Assembly: GCA_963788505.1 (NCBI GenBank)
Contig: CAWBGY010000011.1
Location: forward strand, 124,001 to 188,000
Length of the DNA: 64,000 nt
Source of the DNA: JAIQFF01 sp963788505
GTDB taxonomy: Bacteria > Acidobacteriota > Terriglobia > Terriglobales > Acidobacteriaceae
Direction: 5' to 3'
Each line of letters starts with the position of its first letter. The stretch's first letter is position 1. Below the pieces are notes generated by a model, which was not told the origin of the DNA, ran no database searches, and worked only from the letters and a program-made list of their open reading frames with translations. The position numbers and the translations under genes were made by a program. Of the stretch, positions 42,303 to 50,625 are shown in pieces.

Positions 42303-45300
42303 CTACCGCGAACCACCGCCGCTTGCCGCCCCGGACGGATTGGCCGCCTGCTTCTGCCGGCTCCGCGGCTGAACCGAGGCCCGGGCGTGTCCCATGGACG
42401 CCGCCACCCGCCGCTGTTCCTCCGGCGTGAGTTGGAAGATGTAGTCCACCAGCAGCTTGCTCTGGTCTTTGTCGTATCCCTGGAACGACGGTGGCGTCGG
42501 GCCGGAGAACACCCAGTGATTGTTTTCCCGCTTGAATAATCCCGAAGGCATGGCCGTACCCGGACTGATCGCCTGCGGATCAAGAATCCAACGCTGTGCC
42601 CAGTCCGGCTTCAGCCGTTCTTTCGCCAGCAGGAAATTGGGCGCGGTGGCGATCTTGTCATGCTGGGGATCGCCGGTGGCGTGGCACTTCAGGCAGGGTG
42701 CCGCCGTGCTCGAGAACAGGCTTCGCGCCATGTCCGTTTCTTTCGTGGTAAGCACGGGCACCTGCTCCGGAATATAAGGCATGGGCTGCTGCGACAGCGC
42801 CTGGAAGAAGCGCACCAGCTTGCGCAGTTCGTTATCGGAGAAAGAGAACGTCGGCATGCGCACCTGCAGGTACGGCCGCACGCCGTTGCGGTTCGTGTCC
42901 GTGGTGCTCAGCGAAGGATTCGACAGGAACCGCTGCAGCCATTCGGGATCAACCCGCGCGCCCTCTGTCAGCAGCTTTGGCGGCAATTGCTCCTGTGCAT
43001 CCTGATAGCGCTTCATGCCCATCAGCACCGTGTCCTGCCCCGGCGTGAACTGGTGGCAGCCCACGCAGTTGTACTTCCTGACCAACCACCAGCCTTCTTG
43101 AATGTCGCGGCGCGCATCACCGGGTTGGTACAGATAACTCTCGGGCAGGGAAGTTTCCTCGCTCCCCAGCAGGAAAGTCGTGAGGTCCTGGATCTCCAAC
43201 TTGGAAAGATGCAGGTTGGGCATGCGGAGCGCTTCCGTCGCCGACTTGACCTTGCCCTTGTCGTAGACATTCGGCTCCGCCAGTTTGTGCTCGAAGAATC
43301 CCTTGTGGTCATACCATGGTTCTTTGGCGGGCCCCTCCGGCAGTCGCGCCAAGTCTTCCGGATTGGTGATGGGTTCGGCATGCTTGCCGCCCCGCTGCGC
43401 CACTTCCGTGAACAAGGCGAAATCCAGACGCTCGATAGGCTTGCTGCCTTCATAGGTCAGCTCGGTCCCGATGCGGCCTTCGTCCTCGAAACCGGAAATC
43501 TCGTGGCAGCCGGCGCAGCCGAAGTGCCGGATCCAGGTCTTGCCTTCCTCCTTCAGTTCCGGATCGTCCATGTAAGGAGCCTGGGCGTACGCGGAAGGCT
43601 CCTCCTTCTTTTGCGTCATGAGGTAGGTGGCGATATCCTGCGCGTCCTCCACACTCAGGCGGAGGCTGGGCATCACCGTCATGTTCTGCACTTGCAGTTC
43701 GTGGCCATCGTTGGGGCACTGGCTGTGCTGCAGGTCAAACTGGTAAGGCAGGCCCTTCTTGGCGTAGTCCTCTGGACCGATGTCCTTCTTCTCGTACGGG
43801 CAATAAGGACGCGTGCGCTCCCGCGCGTTGTGAATCCAGCGCACCAGGTAATCGTAATTGGCCTTCTCGCCCTCGCGAGTCAGATTGGCGGCAAATGTGC
43901 CGCCTTCCATCTGGTCGCCTTCTCCGATCGAGTGGCAGGCCAGGCAGCCGCGGGTTTCAAACAGTTGCTTGCCGTGCTCGGCGTTCCCCGGCTTTTGCTT
44001 GGCCAACGGGTCGGTCAACGCCGATTGCCACAGATAGGCCGAGATAGTCTGGATCTGATGATCGGTCAAACGGAAATTCGGCATCTTGGTGGTTGGCCGA
44101 AAGTCGGTCGGCTTTTTCAGCCAGACTGGAATCCAGTTCTGGTTCAGTTTCAGCCGAATGTCCTTGAGATTCGGCCCGACCTTTTTCATGTCCTGCATCA
44201 GGCTGTGGGTCTGAAAATCGAGCTGCTGAATGCGTCCATCGATCTTGCTGTTGGCCACGCGGAGCGCCACTGCCTGCTGGTTCAGCCGATTCGCCTCGTC
44301 GTTGCTGGCAGCAGCGTCGGCCTGTTTCATCAGGTCAGCGGAGGTTTTCGAATTGTCAATCTTCTGCTGATCGAACAGCTTCATCTGCTGGGCAATCGAT
44401 GTCAGGTCTTCCGGTTCCTTGTCATAACCTTCGTAGCGATGGCAGCCCATGCAGCCGCGCTGGCGGAAGAGGAATTTGCCGTTGGAGATGTGCTCGCCCA
44501 CGTCACCAATCGCCAGCCGCATATCGGCGGCGTGGCAGGTCTGGCAGCCGGCCTCCACATTCTGCTTGGGAAACAACGGCCACAGCCAGTGCTCATAATC
44601 GCCGTGCGCCTTTGCTACGCTGGTGGTCGCGCGCCCGTTGCCCTGGTGACACGGAGAGCAGCCGAATTTGTCGGGATCGTGCGTCTTCAGCAATTCCGGT
44701 TCAGGATGGCTGGTAAAGGCCAGGGCGTACTCATCCGGCCTCTTCTCGCCTTTGGGCGTCATGACCGCTGCTGTGACCCGGATCGGCTCCCGCGCATTCA
44801 TGTGGCAGGACTCGCAGCGGTCCACGATATTGGCCTCAGGCACGTTGATCTGGACGATTTTGGGGTCCCACTCCGCCGCCTTCTTTTTCAATCCGTCAAT
44901 CTGGGTGGGCGTCAGGTCCACCATGTGGTCCGTAATATAGGCGGACATGGTGTTACTGGCTTCGGTGACCGGCTTCAGCACTTCCCCCAGCTCGGCGCTG
45001 ACCTTGGTTCGCTGCGCCTTGAGTGAGTTATACGTCTCTTCCAGTTCCTGAAAGTTGTATTGCTGTTTGTGGCCGTCGGGAAATTCGACTGTGGCCTTCC
45101 TCTTTTTGTAGTCGTCGATGTCCTCCTGCTTGCTCTTCTTCCCGGACGCGCTGGTCTCGGTTTCGAGCTCATAGGTGAGGGCATTCACATAGGCGCGACG
45201 GTCCGTGAAAACGCTCTGGACAGCCAGAATCTTCGCGCTGAAATCTGAGATCTGTTTTTGCAGTTCGTCCCGGCGGGGCTTGGCGGTCTCGTAGGCGTCC

Positions 45301-45560
45301 TTATAGGCCTGTTCCAGCTGCTGGTACGAAGGATTCTGTTCGACTTCCTTTTCTGACTGCGACGACTTCGACCGCGCGCTGTTCAGGAAAGTGGTGTAAC
45401 GGTCCTTCCACGCATGTTGAAACGCCTTCCAGGGGCGCTCTCCGAAGGACTCGTCCCACAGCGCCCAGAACAGCGTCACCATGAGGATCATCATGGCGAT
45501 GACGTAATACGCGGCGTAAGACTTGCTTACGATCGGGTCCTTCTCGGGGACAGGCGGCAC
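42303..45560 (-). CDS. Membrane-anchored octahaem cytochrome c
   Basis: A 1085-residue protein with one N-terminal membrane helix (about 15-35: AYYVIAMMILMVTLFWALW), a long coiled-coil segment (50-220) and eight CxxCH haem sites starting at residues 249, 301, 339, 370, 539, 682, 832 and 956 (CESCH, CSPCH, CQTCH, CMGCH, CLACH, CAGCH, CVGCH, CLKCH). A helical stretch (390-470) separates haems 4 and 5. It is encoded after the cytochrome b genes and probably receives electrons from the Rieske protein. GTG 45560 has GGAGG upstream. The size and coiled coil are unusual. Confidence 0.88.
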   Translation of the reverse strand: MPPVPEKDPIVSKSYAAYYVIAMMILMVTLFWALWDESFGERPWKAFQHAWKDRYTTFLNSARSKSSQSEKEVEQNPSYQQLEQAYKDAYETAKPRRDELQKQISDFSAKILAVQSVFTDRRAYVNALTYELETETSASGKKSKQEDIDDYKKRKATVEFPDGHKQQYNFQELEETYNSLKAQRTKVSAELGEVLKPVTEASNTMSAYITDHMVDLTPTQIDGLKKKAAEWDPKIVQINVPEANIVDRCESCHMNAREPIRVTAAVMTPKGEKRPDEYALAFTSHPEPELLKTHDPDKFGCSPCHQGNGRATTSVAKAHGDYEHWLWPLFPKQNVEAGCQTCHAADMRLAIGDVGEHISNGKFLFRQRGCMGCHRYEGYDKEPEDLTSIAQQMKLFDQQKIDNSKTSADLMKQADAAASNDEANRLNQQAVALRVANSKIDGRIQQLDFQTHSLMQDMKKVGPNLKDIRLKLNQNWIPVWLKKPTDFRPTTKMPNFRLTDHQIQTISAYLWQSALTDPLAKQKPGNAEHGKQLFETRGCLACHSIGEGDQMEGGTFAANLTREGEKANYDYLVRWIHNARERTRPYCPYEKKDIGPEDYAKKGLPYQFDLQHSQCPNDGHELQVQNMTVMPSLRLSVEDAQDIATYLMTQKKEEPSAYAQAPYMDDPELKEEGKTWIRHFGCAGCHEISGFEDEGRIGTELTYEGSKPIERLDFALFTEVAQRGGKHAEPITNPEDLARLPEGPAKEPWYDHKGFFEHKLAEPNVYDKGKVKSATEALRMPNLHLSKLEIQDLTTFLLGSEETSLPESYLYQPGDARRDIQEGWWLVRKYNCVGCHQFTPGQDTVLMGMKRYQDAQEQLPPKLLTEGARVDPEWLQRFLSNPSLSTTDTNRNGVRPYLQVRMPTFSFSDNELRKLVRFFQALSQQPMPYIPEQVPVLTTKETDMARSLFSSTAAPCLKCHATGDPQHDKIATAPNFLLAKERLKPDWAQRWILDPQAISPGTAMPSGLFKRENNHWVFSGPTPPSFQGYDKDQSKLLVDYIFQLTPEEQRRVAASMGHARASVQPRSRQKQAANPSGAASGGGSR

Positions 45561-45574
45561 CAGAGTCCTCCAAA

Positions 45575-45661
45575 CCGTCGTTGGTCCTTGGCCCTTGGTC
45601 GTCGGCTAAACCAGAATCCTTTGGCGTTGGCCAACGACCAAAGGCCAACGGCCAACGACGG
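45575..45661. repeat. Palindromic repeat, family D (copy 3), in operon
   Basis: CCGTCGTTGGTCCTTGGCCC and AAGGCCAACGGCCAACGACG form a long imperfect hairpin between the cytochrome c start and the cytochrome b C-terminal subunit stop. Confidence 0.75.
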
Positions 45662-45664
45662 GGT

Positions 45665-46594
45665 CTAAACGTTAAACCAGGGCGTTATCCACACATACTT
45701 AATATGCCACGCCAGCCGCAGCAGCATCTTTCCCGGCAGGGCGACCATGGTCAGCACAAAAAACATCACGATCGAATACTGCAGCAAGCTCATGCGCTTG
45801 TAATCTCTCGGGTTATAGCGCCGGAACAAGGCATGAAAGATGAAACCACCGATGGCGTAATAGCCTCCGACCACGACCGCGCCGAAAATTGCCTTGCCCA
45901 GATTGGAAGTAATTCCAAACAGGTCAGGCAGATCGCGGTTCACTTCATAGATCAGGCGATTGTGGTCCCATGTTTGCCCCGGCCAAAACCACTGCCAGCC
46001 AGGGCCGCGGATGAACGTCCCAATAATGATCATCGACACCCATAGCACGATGAAGCCGAACAGGAACGTGCCGATGGAGAATTTGCGCTGCTTCCAGGTG
46101 TAGTAGCCGCTACCCAGCGGGTTCGTGTCGATGTAGGGAATCACCATCAGACCGACGATGATCAACGTGGGCATCACCACGCCCGCAATCCACGGATCGA
46201 AGTACACCAGCATTTCCTGCAGCCCCAGAAAGTACCAGGGCGCCTTCGCCGGATTCATGGTCAGGTTGGGGTTCGCCGGTTCTTCGAGCGGCGCGTTCAA
46301 GGTGATCGACCACACCATCAGAATGATGGTGACAATCATGGCGGCGAGAAATTCCACCCGCAGGAGAAAAGGCCAGACATGGATCTCTTTTTGCCAGCCC
46401 GGACGGAAAGGCCAGCTCTTGCGATGATGGGTCTTGGCCAGCGCCGGATTGGTTTCCAGTTGGCCGATCAGTTCGTCGTTGGCCTTGGCCTGCTTCCACG
46501 CCAGATAAATGTAAAAAATAAGCAGAGGAATCAGACCTACGATGGGCACGTTGTCAGGCGCCGAACATATCTCCCAGAGTTGTCGCCAATCCAT
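45665..46594 (-). CDS. Cytochrome b C-terminal (subunit IV-like) protein
   Basis: The 309-residue membrane protein corresponds to the C-terminal half of cytochrome b. The quinol-oxidation region is NPAKAPWYFLGLQEMLVYF, where APWY stands in place of the usual PEWY. Further helices include IAGVVMPTLIIVGLMVIPYI. GGAG precedes ATG 46594. Together with the next gene upstream it forms a split, b6f-style cytochrome b. Confidence 0.88.
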   Translation of the reverse strand: MDWRQLWEICSAPDNVPIVGLIPLLIFYIYLAWKQAKANDELIGQLETNPALAKTHHRKSWPFRPGWQKEIHVWPFLLRVEFLAAMIVTIILMVWSITLNAPLEEPANPNLTMNPAKAPWYFLGLQEMLVYFDPWIAGVVMPTLIIVGLMVIPYIDTNPLGSGYYTWKQRKFSIGTFLFGFIVLWVSMIIIGTFIRGPGWQWFWPGQTWDHNRLIYEVNRDLPDLFGITSNLGKAIFGAVVVGGYYAIGGFIFHALFRRYNPRDYKRMSLLQYSIVMFFVLTMVALPGKMLLRLAWHIKYVWITPWFNV

Positions 46595-46616
46595 AGTTGC
46601 TCCGAAAACCGGTCCA

Positions 46617-46663
46617 CGTAGGCCCGGACGCCCTCGTCCGGGCGGTCGAGCGAAGCTCGACAA
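46617..46663. repeat. Palindromic repeat in operon junction (family K)
   Basis: GCCCGGACG and CGTCCGGGC form one stem (46622-46643), followed by a second palindrome GTCGAGCGAAGCTCGAC. A related element lies at 47653. Confidence 0.75.
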
Positions 46664-46694
46664 GGTTTTGTTGCGACCCGCAAAGCTAGCCGAA

Positions 46695-47630
46695 CTACTT
46701 CCTCGGTTCCTTTACTTCCGACGCCAGCATCACCGGTGCGGGTCCCGAGATTCCGCCATCTTTCCGCACCCGCCAGAAATGCACGATCATCAGCACCGAA
46801 GCCACAATCGGAATCCCGATGCAGTGCCAGATGTAGGAACGCAACAGCGCGTTGGCGTCCACAATCGAACCGCCCAGCAGTCCGAAGCGCACGTCGTTAT
46901 AAGGAGTCATGTGGAGCATTGCGCCAAACGGCCCTTCGTGTCCCAGCAGCGGCGTGGCCCGCGCCATGTTGGTTCCCACCGTGACGGCCCAGAAGCCCAA
47001 CTGATCGTCCGGCAGCAGGTAGCCGGTGAACGATAACAACAATGTGAACACCAGCAGCAGCACACCGATATTCCAGTTGAATTCGCGCGGCTTCTTATAG
47101 GAGCCGGTGAGGAAGACGCGAAACATATGCAGCCAGACTGCGATCACCATCAAGTGCGCTGCCCAGCGATGCATGTTGCGCAGCAGCTTGCCGAAAGGCA
47201 CGTCGTGCTCGAGATACAGGACATCGCGGAACGCCTGCACCTTGCTGGGATGGTAATAAAACATCAGCATTACGCCGGTGAGCGTGAGCACGATAAAAAG
47301 GTAGAACGTGATTCCGCCCATGCCCCAGGTGTAGCTGTAGCGCACGGCGTCACGGTTGATCTTGGCTGGGTGCAGATGCAGGAACACGTTGGACAGCACG
47401 CCCAGCGCCCGGTTGCGCGGCGTGTCGTCGTGCTTGTGACGGAAGATCGACGTGTAGACCTGGGTCTTGGTGGGATCTTTGAGGCCGTCGATCTGGTCCT
47501 TGGCCTTTGCCGGTATATCGGTCTTGAGCGACTGAACGTCTTCCTTGACGCCCGCCTTCACCCGTTCCAGCAGTCCGACCCGCTTCCCGTTTTTCCCGTT
47601 CCCGTTCCCGTTCCCGTTCTCTTCAGGCAT
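46695..47630 (-). CDS. Cytochrome b N-terminal (b6-type) subunit
   Basis: A 311-residue protein with a Gly/Asn-rich lead (NGNGNGKNGK) and four core helices carrying the haem ligands. The first pair is H(x13)H in MHRWAAHLMVIAVWLHMF (helix B) and the second is H(x14)H in WHCIGIPIVASVLMIVHFW (helix D). The 13/14 spacing is that of cytochrome b6 rather than the mitochondrial form. TGYLLPDDQLGFWAV is the conserved loop. GGGAGAGG precedes ATG 47630. Confidence 0.9.
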   Translation of the reverse strand: MPEENGNGNGNGKNGKRVGLLERVKAGVKEDVQSLKTDIPAKAKDQIDGLKDPTKTQVYTSIFRHKHDDTPRNRALGVLSNVFLHLHPAKINRDAVRYSYTWGMGGITFYLFIVLTLTGVMLMFYYHPSKVQAFRDVLYLEHDVPFGKLLRNMHRWAAHLMVIAVWLHMFRVFLTGSYKKPREFNWNIGVLLLVFTLLLSFTGYLLPDDQLGFWAVTVGTNMARATPLLGHEGPFGAMLHMTPYNDVRFGLLGGSIVDANALLRSYIWHCIGIPIVASVLMIVHFWRVRKDGGISGPAPVMLASEVKEPRK

Positions 47631-47652
47631 GCAAACCTCTCCCTAATCTCAC

Positions 47653-47698
47653 ATAGGGGCAGGCATCCTCACCTGCCCAGTCGAGCGCAGCTCGACGG
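47653..47698. repeat. Palindromic repeat in operon junction (family K)
   Basis: GGGCAGG and CCTGCCC form a stem, followed by GTCGAGCGCAGCTCGAC, which nearly matches the second palindrome at 46644-46661. It lies between cytochrome b and the Rieske gene. Confidence 0.75.
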
Positions 47699-47704
47699 CT
47701 TCGG

Positions 47705-49042
47705 TTACGTCGGCAAAAACGCCCCAGGGTCGTTGAAATGAGTCGGCTGTCCCTTGGGCCACTGGTAAAGCTTGGAAACGTCCACCAGAATTTGACCGTC
47801 GGGCGCTATTTCCAGTCGGGCCCGGTCCATCGGACGCGGAGCCGGTCCCTCGAAGTTGATTCCTTCGCTGTCGTATCCGCTGCCATGGCAGGGGCATTTG
47901 AACTTGTTCTCGGCCGGCTTCCAGTCAGGAGTGCAGCCCAGGTGAGTGCAGCGAGCATAAATCACGAAAATCCGGTCGGGCGTGCGGTCCACCCAGATGC
48001 GGTATTTCTGTTGAAACTTGGTGTCCACCCCCAAACCAAAATCCGCCGGATACCCGATCTTGAACGACGTGGCCGGCTCAAAGAGGGTGCGAGGCAGGAA
48101 GAAACGGAAGAAGGCGATGAACCACGCGGTCATGAACGCGGCGAATGCGGCCCAGGCAAATCTCCGGCGTCCCTGATTGATCTCGTTGTCTTCGGGTCCG
48201 ACCGAGGCCACGCCCGCGGACGCAGCTGCTCTGGAAGTTCCCACCGCCGGCGTGCCAACGTATGTATTTGATTCGCCGCCACGCACAACTGTCGCCGCGG
48301 CAGAAGGCGGACCGGCGGCAGGCCGGGGCGCTGCAGCGGGTCTTGCAACGGCAGCCGCAACCGGGGCCGCCGCGGGCGCTTCGGCAGCGGCCGGTTCTCC
48401 CAGCAGGGCGAACACTTCCGCATCGGTGAGCGCGGGCAAGCCCTTGCGGCCACGACGTGCCTGCTCGGCGGCGATCGTGGACTTGCTCCACTTGTTTCCC
48501 TGGGCGACCCATTTGGCGACTTCTTCGCTGATTGGACCACTTGGGGCTTTCGCCGCTGGCGCAGCTGCAGCCGGGGTCGAAGCAGCGGCTGCCGCGGGAG
48601 GCGCGGTTGCCTCCACCGGCTCACCCAACAGCGCCGACATCTCCGCATTATTCAGGGCCGGCAATCCCTTGCGGCCACGACGCGCCTGTTCGGCCGCGAT
48701 CGTGGACTTGCTCCACTTGTTGCCTTGCGCCACCCATTTTGCGACTTCCTCGCTGATGCTTTCCGCCGCCGCGGCCGGAGGCGCAGCCACCGCTGGTGCT
48801 GAGGCGGGAGCCGCCGGCGCTGCGGCCGGGGCCGCGGGCGGACTCGCCTGAACCCCAGCGCCGCCTTCCTCCCACGGCATCGGTTGACCTGCCTTGAGGG
48901 CCTCGATGTCGGCGTCGGTCAGCAGCGTCAGTCCCTTGCGCTGGCGATAGGCCTGCTCCATGCCGATCACGGAGTTGTTGAGCGCCACTCGAGGCAAGGG
49001 CGGTAGGTGCCCCAGAATTCCCGTTTTGGACTCGTCTGCCAT
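47705..49042 (-). CDS. Rieske [2Fe-2S] protein with repeat-bearing N-terminal extension
   Basis: A 445-residue protein. The C-terminal domain (about 320-445) is a normal Rieske domain with CTHLGC (365-370) and CPCHG (383-387), preceded by a membrane helix (about 295-316). The first 290 residues are unusual. A motif with (N/S)-x-S-x-I-x-x-EQA-x-R-x-RKGL-x-x-L appears at residues 18-54, 96-142 and 171-217. Copies 2 and 3 share 35 identical residues (96-130 and 171-205) joined by Ala/Pro-rich linkers. I do not recognise this extension in Rieske families. It heads the respiratory operon. Confidence 0.9.
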   Translation of the reverse strand: MADESKTGILGHLPPLPRVALNNSVIGMEQAYRQRKGLTLLTDADIEALKAGQPMPWEEGGAGVQASPPAAPAAAPAAPASAPAVAAPPAAAAESISEEVAKWVAQGNKWSKSTIAAEQARRGRKGLPALNNAEMSALLGEPVEATAPPAAAAASTPAAAAPAAKAPSGPISEEVAKWVAQGNKWSKSTIAAEQARRGRKGLPALTDAEVFALLGEPAAAEAPAAAPVAAAVARPAAAPRPAAGPPSAAATVVRGGESNTYVGTPAVGTSRAAASAGVASVGPEDNEINQGRRRFAWAAFAAFMTAWFIAFFRFFLPRTLFEPATSFKIGYPADFGLGVDTKFQQKYRIWVDRTPDRIFVIYARCTHLGCTPDWKPAENKFKCPCHGSGYDSEGINFEGPAPRPMDRARLEIAPDGQILVDVSKLYQWPKGQPTHFNDPGAFLPT

Positions 49043-49173
49043 CCGCTCCTTTACTCCTAACCATCAGGAATCTCGGTAATCACGACTGGGTGATCACCAT
49101 CCTGGCCACGCTGAACCTGATGACCGCGACCTCGGAGACACGTCAATCCATATTATCGGTCAAAATTGCACCC

Positions 49174-50190
49174 TCAGTCGGCCGCGACCAGCCGCTCCGA
49201 ATGTTGCGCCTGATCTGCGTCCTCAGCCATCGCATTCACCACCAGATCCGCCAGCGCCGCAATGAACGTCGGCGAATCATTCAAACCTGAAGTCATCTCA
49301 AACTGCTGTATTCCCAGCTCTGCGGCCTCCTTGCGCATTTCGTGGTCGATCTCGCCCAGCGTTTCCACGTGATCGGACACAAACGCGATAGGCACGACAC
49401 AAACTTCGCGCACCCGCTCCGCCGCCAGATCGCGCAGGGCGCGGTGCAGGGACGGTTGCAGCCACTTGCTGGCCCCGACCTTACTCTGATAACAGAGCCG
49501 GTGGCGGTGAGACCATCCTCCACGCCGCATCACCAGTTCGACGGTCTCTTCAATCTGGCGCTGATAGGGATCGCCCTTCTCGATGACCGATAAGGGCACG
49601 CTGTGAGCGCTGAATACAATCTCCGGGCAACCGGATTCCGGGAACCGAGCCAGCGCTTCATCGATCTTCTCGACCAGCGAGTCCAAATAGAGCGGATGAC
49701 GATAGAACGTCTCGATCGTCTGCGACGGCAGGTCGTCACGAAACAGGCGCCGCCATTCGTTGAGGCTGCTTCCGGTCGTCGTACTCGAGTACTGGGGATA
49801 GAGCGGGAGGAGCACGACCTGCTCGCAGTTTGCCGCGCGCAATTGCTCGACTGCGGCTGCCGTGAACGGGTGCCAGTAACGCATAGCTACGAAACAATGA
49901 GCATCAATGCCATCGGCCCTCAGCCTGTTCTGGAGCGCATCGGCCTGCTGCTCGGTAAAGCGCCGTATGGGCGAGGCTCCGCCGATCGCCGAATAGTGGT
50001 GCTGCACTTTTTTCGCCCGCGTCGTGGAAATCAGCCTCGCCAGGGGCTTGCGCCCAAGGCGGGCGAAAGGAAAATCGATGATATCGGGGTCGCAGAAAAG
50101 ATTGAAAAGGAACGGTTCGATAGCTTGCGGCGTGTCGGGGCCGCCGAGCTGGAAGAGTATTACACCTACTCGCCGTGTTGGGTTAGCCAT
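49174..50190 (-). CDS. hemH: Ferrochelatase
   Basis: The 338-residue enzyme inserts iron into protoporphyrin IX. The catalytic His region FSAHSVPLSVIEKGDPY (about 195-212) and the acidic pocket (SDHVETLGEIDHE, about 268-280) are present. The N terminus GVILFQLGGPDTPQAI is typical. ATG 50190 is clear. It is on the same strand as the respiratory operon, 130 bases upstream of the Rieske gene, and may feed haem to it. Confidence 0.96.
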   Translation of the reverse strand: MANPTRRVGVILFQLGGPDTPQAIEPFLFNLFCDPDIIDFPFARLGRKPLARLISTTRAKKVQHHYSAIGGASPIRRFTEQQADALQNRLRADGIDAHCFVAMRYWHPFTAAAVEQLRAANCEQVVLLPLYPQYSSTTTGSSLNEWRRLFRDDLPSQTIETFYRHPLYLDSLVEKIDEALARFPESGCPEIVFSAHSVPLSVIEKGDPYQRQIEETVELVMRRGGWSHRHRLCYQSKVGASKWLQPSLHRALRDLAAERVREVCVVPIAFVSDHVETLGEIDHEMRKEAAELGIQQFEMTSGLNDSPTFIAALADLVVNAMAEDADQAQHSERLVAAD

Positions 50191-50323
50191 CCCCCGGGTG
50201 TCCTTGCAGAAGGAGGATGTTACTCAATCTCTGTAGGCCGCGTCAACGAAGAGTTGCAGCGGGGCATTGGCTCGTTTTGAACCTGCCCCGAAAAGCGCAT
50301 TGTCATCCCGAGCATTTTGACGT

Positions 50324-50385
50324 GTCATCCTGAGCGGAGTGATTGCTTCGCTTCGCGAAGCAATCACGCAGTCGAAGGACCCCTA
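50324..50385 (+). repeat. Variable-core hairpin repeat, family C (copy 4)
   Basis: Constant arms GTCATCCTGAGCG and GTCGAAGGACCCCTA surround GTGATTGCTTCGC (50339-50351) and GCGAAGCAATCAC (50355-50367), a 13-bp perfect stem with a TTC loop. Confidence 0.85.
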
Positions 50386-50460
50386 GCTTTCCACCGGCGT
50401 TTCCAGCGATCTGCCGCGACCTGGCACAAAGCGTAAAAGAGGTCCACAGCCATGAGCTCG

Positions 50461-50523
50461 TAGGGGTCCTTCGACTCCGCATATGGTTCGCCAAGCGAAC
50501 CATATGCTGCGCTCAGGATGACA
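50461..50523 (-). repeat. Variable-core hairpin repeat, family C (copy 5)
   Basis: Arms TAGGGGTCCTTCGACT and GCTCAGGATGACA enclose GCATATGGTTCGC (50479-50491) and GCGAACCATATGC (50495-50507). It faces the 50324 copy across 75 bases. Confidence 0.85.
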
Positions 50524-50599
50524 ACTCAAAATGCTCAGGATGACAACTCAAAATGCTCAGGATGACCCGTCAAAATGCTCACAATGACGCGCCAAACGT
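50512..50599. repeat. Four tandem copies of a 22-base unit
   Basis: Units starting at 50512, 50534, 50556 and 50578 read CTCAGGATGACAACTCAAAATG or close variants. The first unit is the right arm of the adjacent family C element, so the array probably arose by slippage from its end. Confidence 0.75.
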
Positions 50600-50625
50600 C
50601 AGGATAACAACTCTGATAGGGGAAT

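Larger units (their letters stand above)
50191..50625. other. Intergenic region with family C pair and 22-base tandem repeat
   Basis: No gene is seen. It contains two facing family C hairpins and, after the second, four tandem copies of a 22-base unit. Confidence 0.7.

Noticed and set aside
42660..45026. 788-residue open frame on the plus strand
   Set aside because: It lies fully antisense to the octahaem cytochrome c gene, which has clear haem motifs. The plus-strand product has no recognisable domain.
50512..50599. Possible CRISPR or attachment array
   Set aside because: The 22-base units are contiguous and derive from the end of a family C element.
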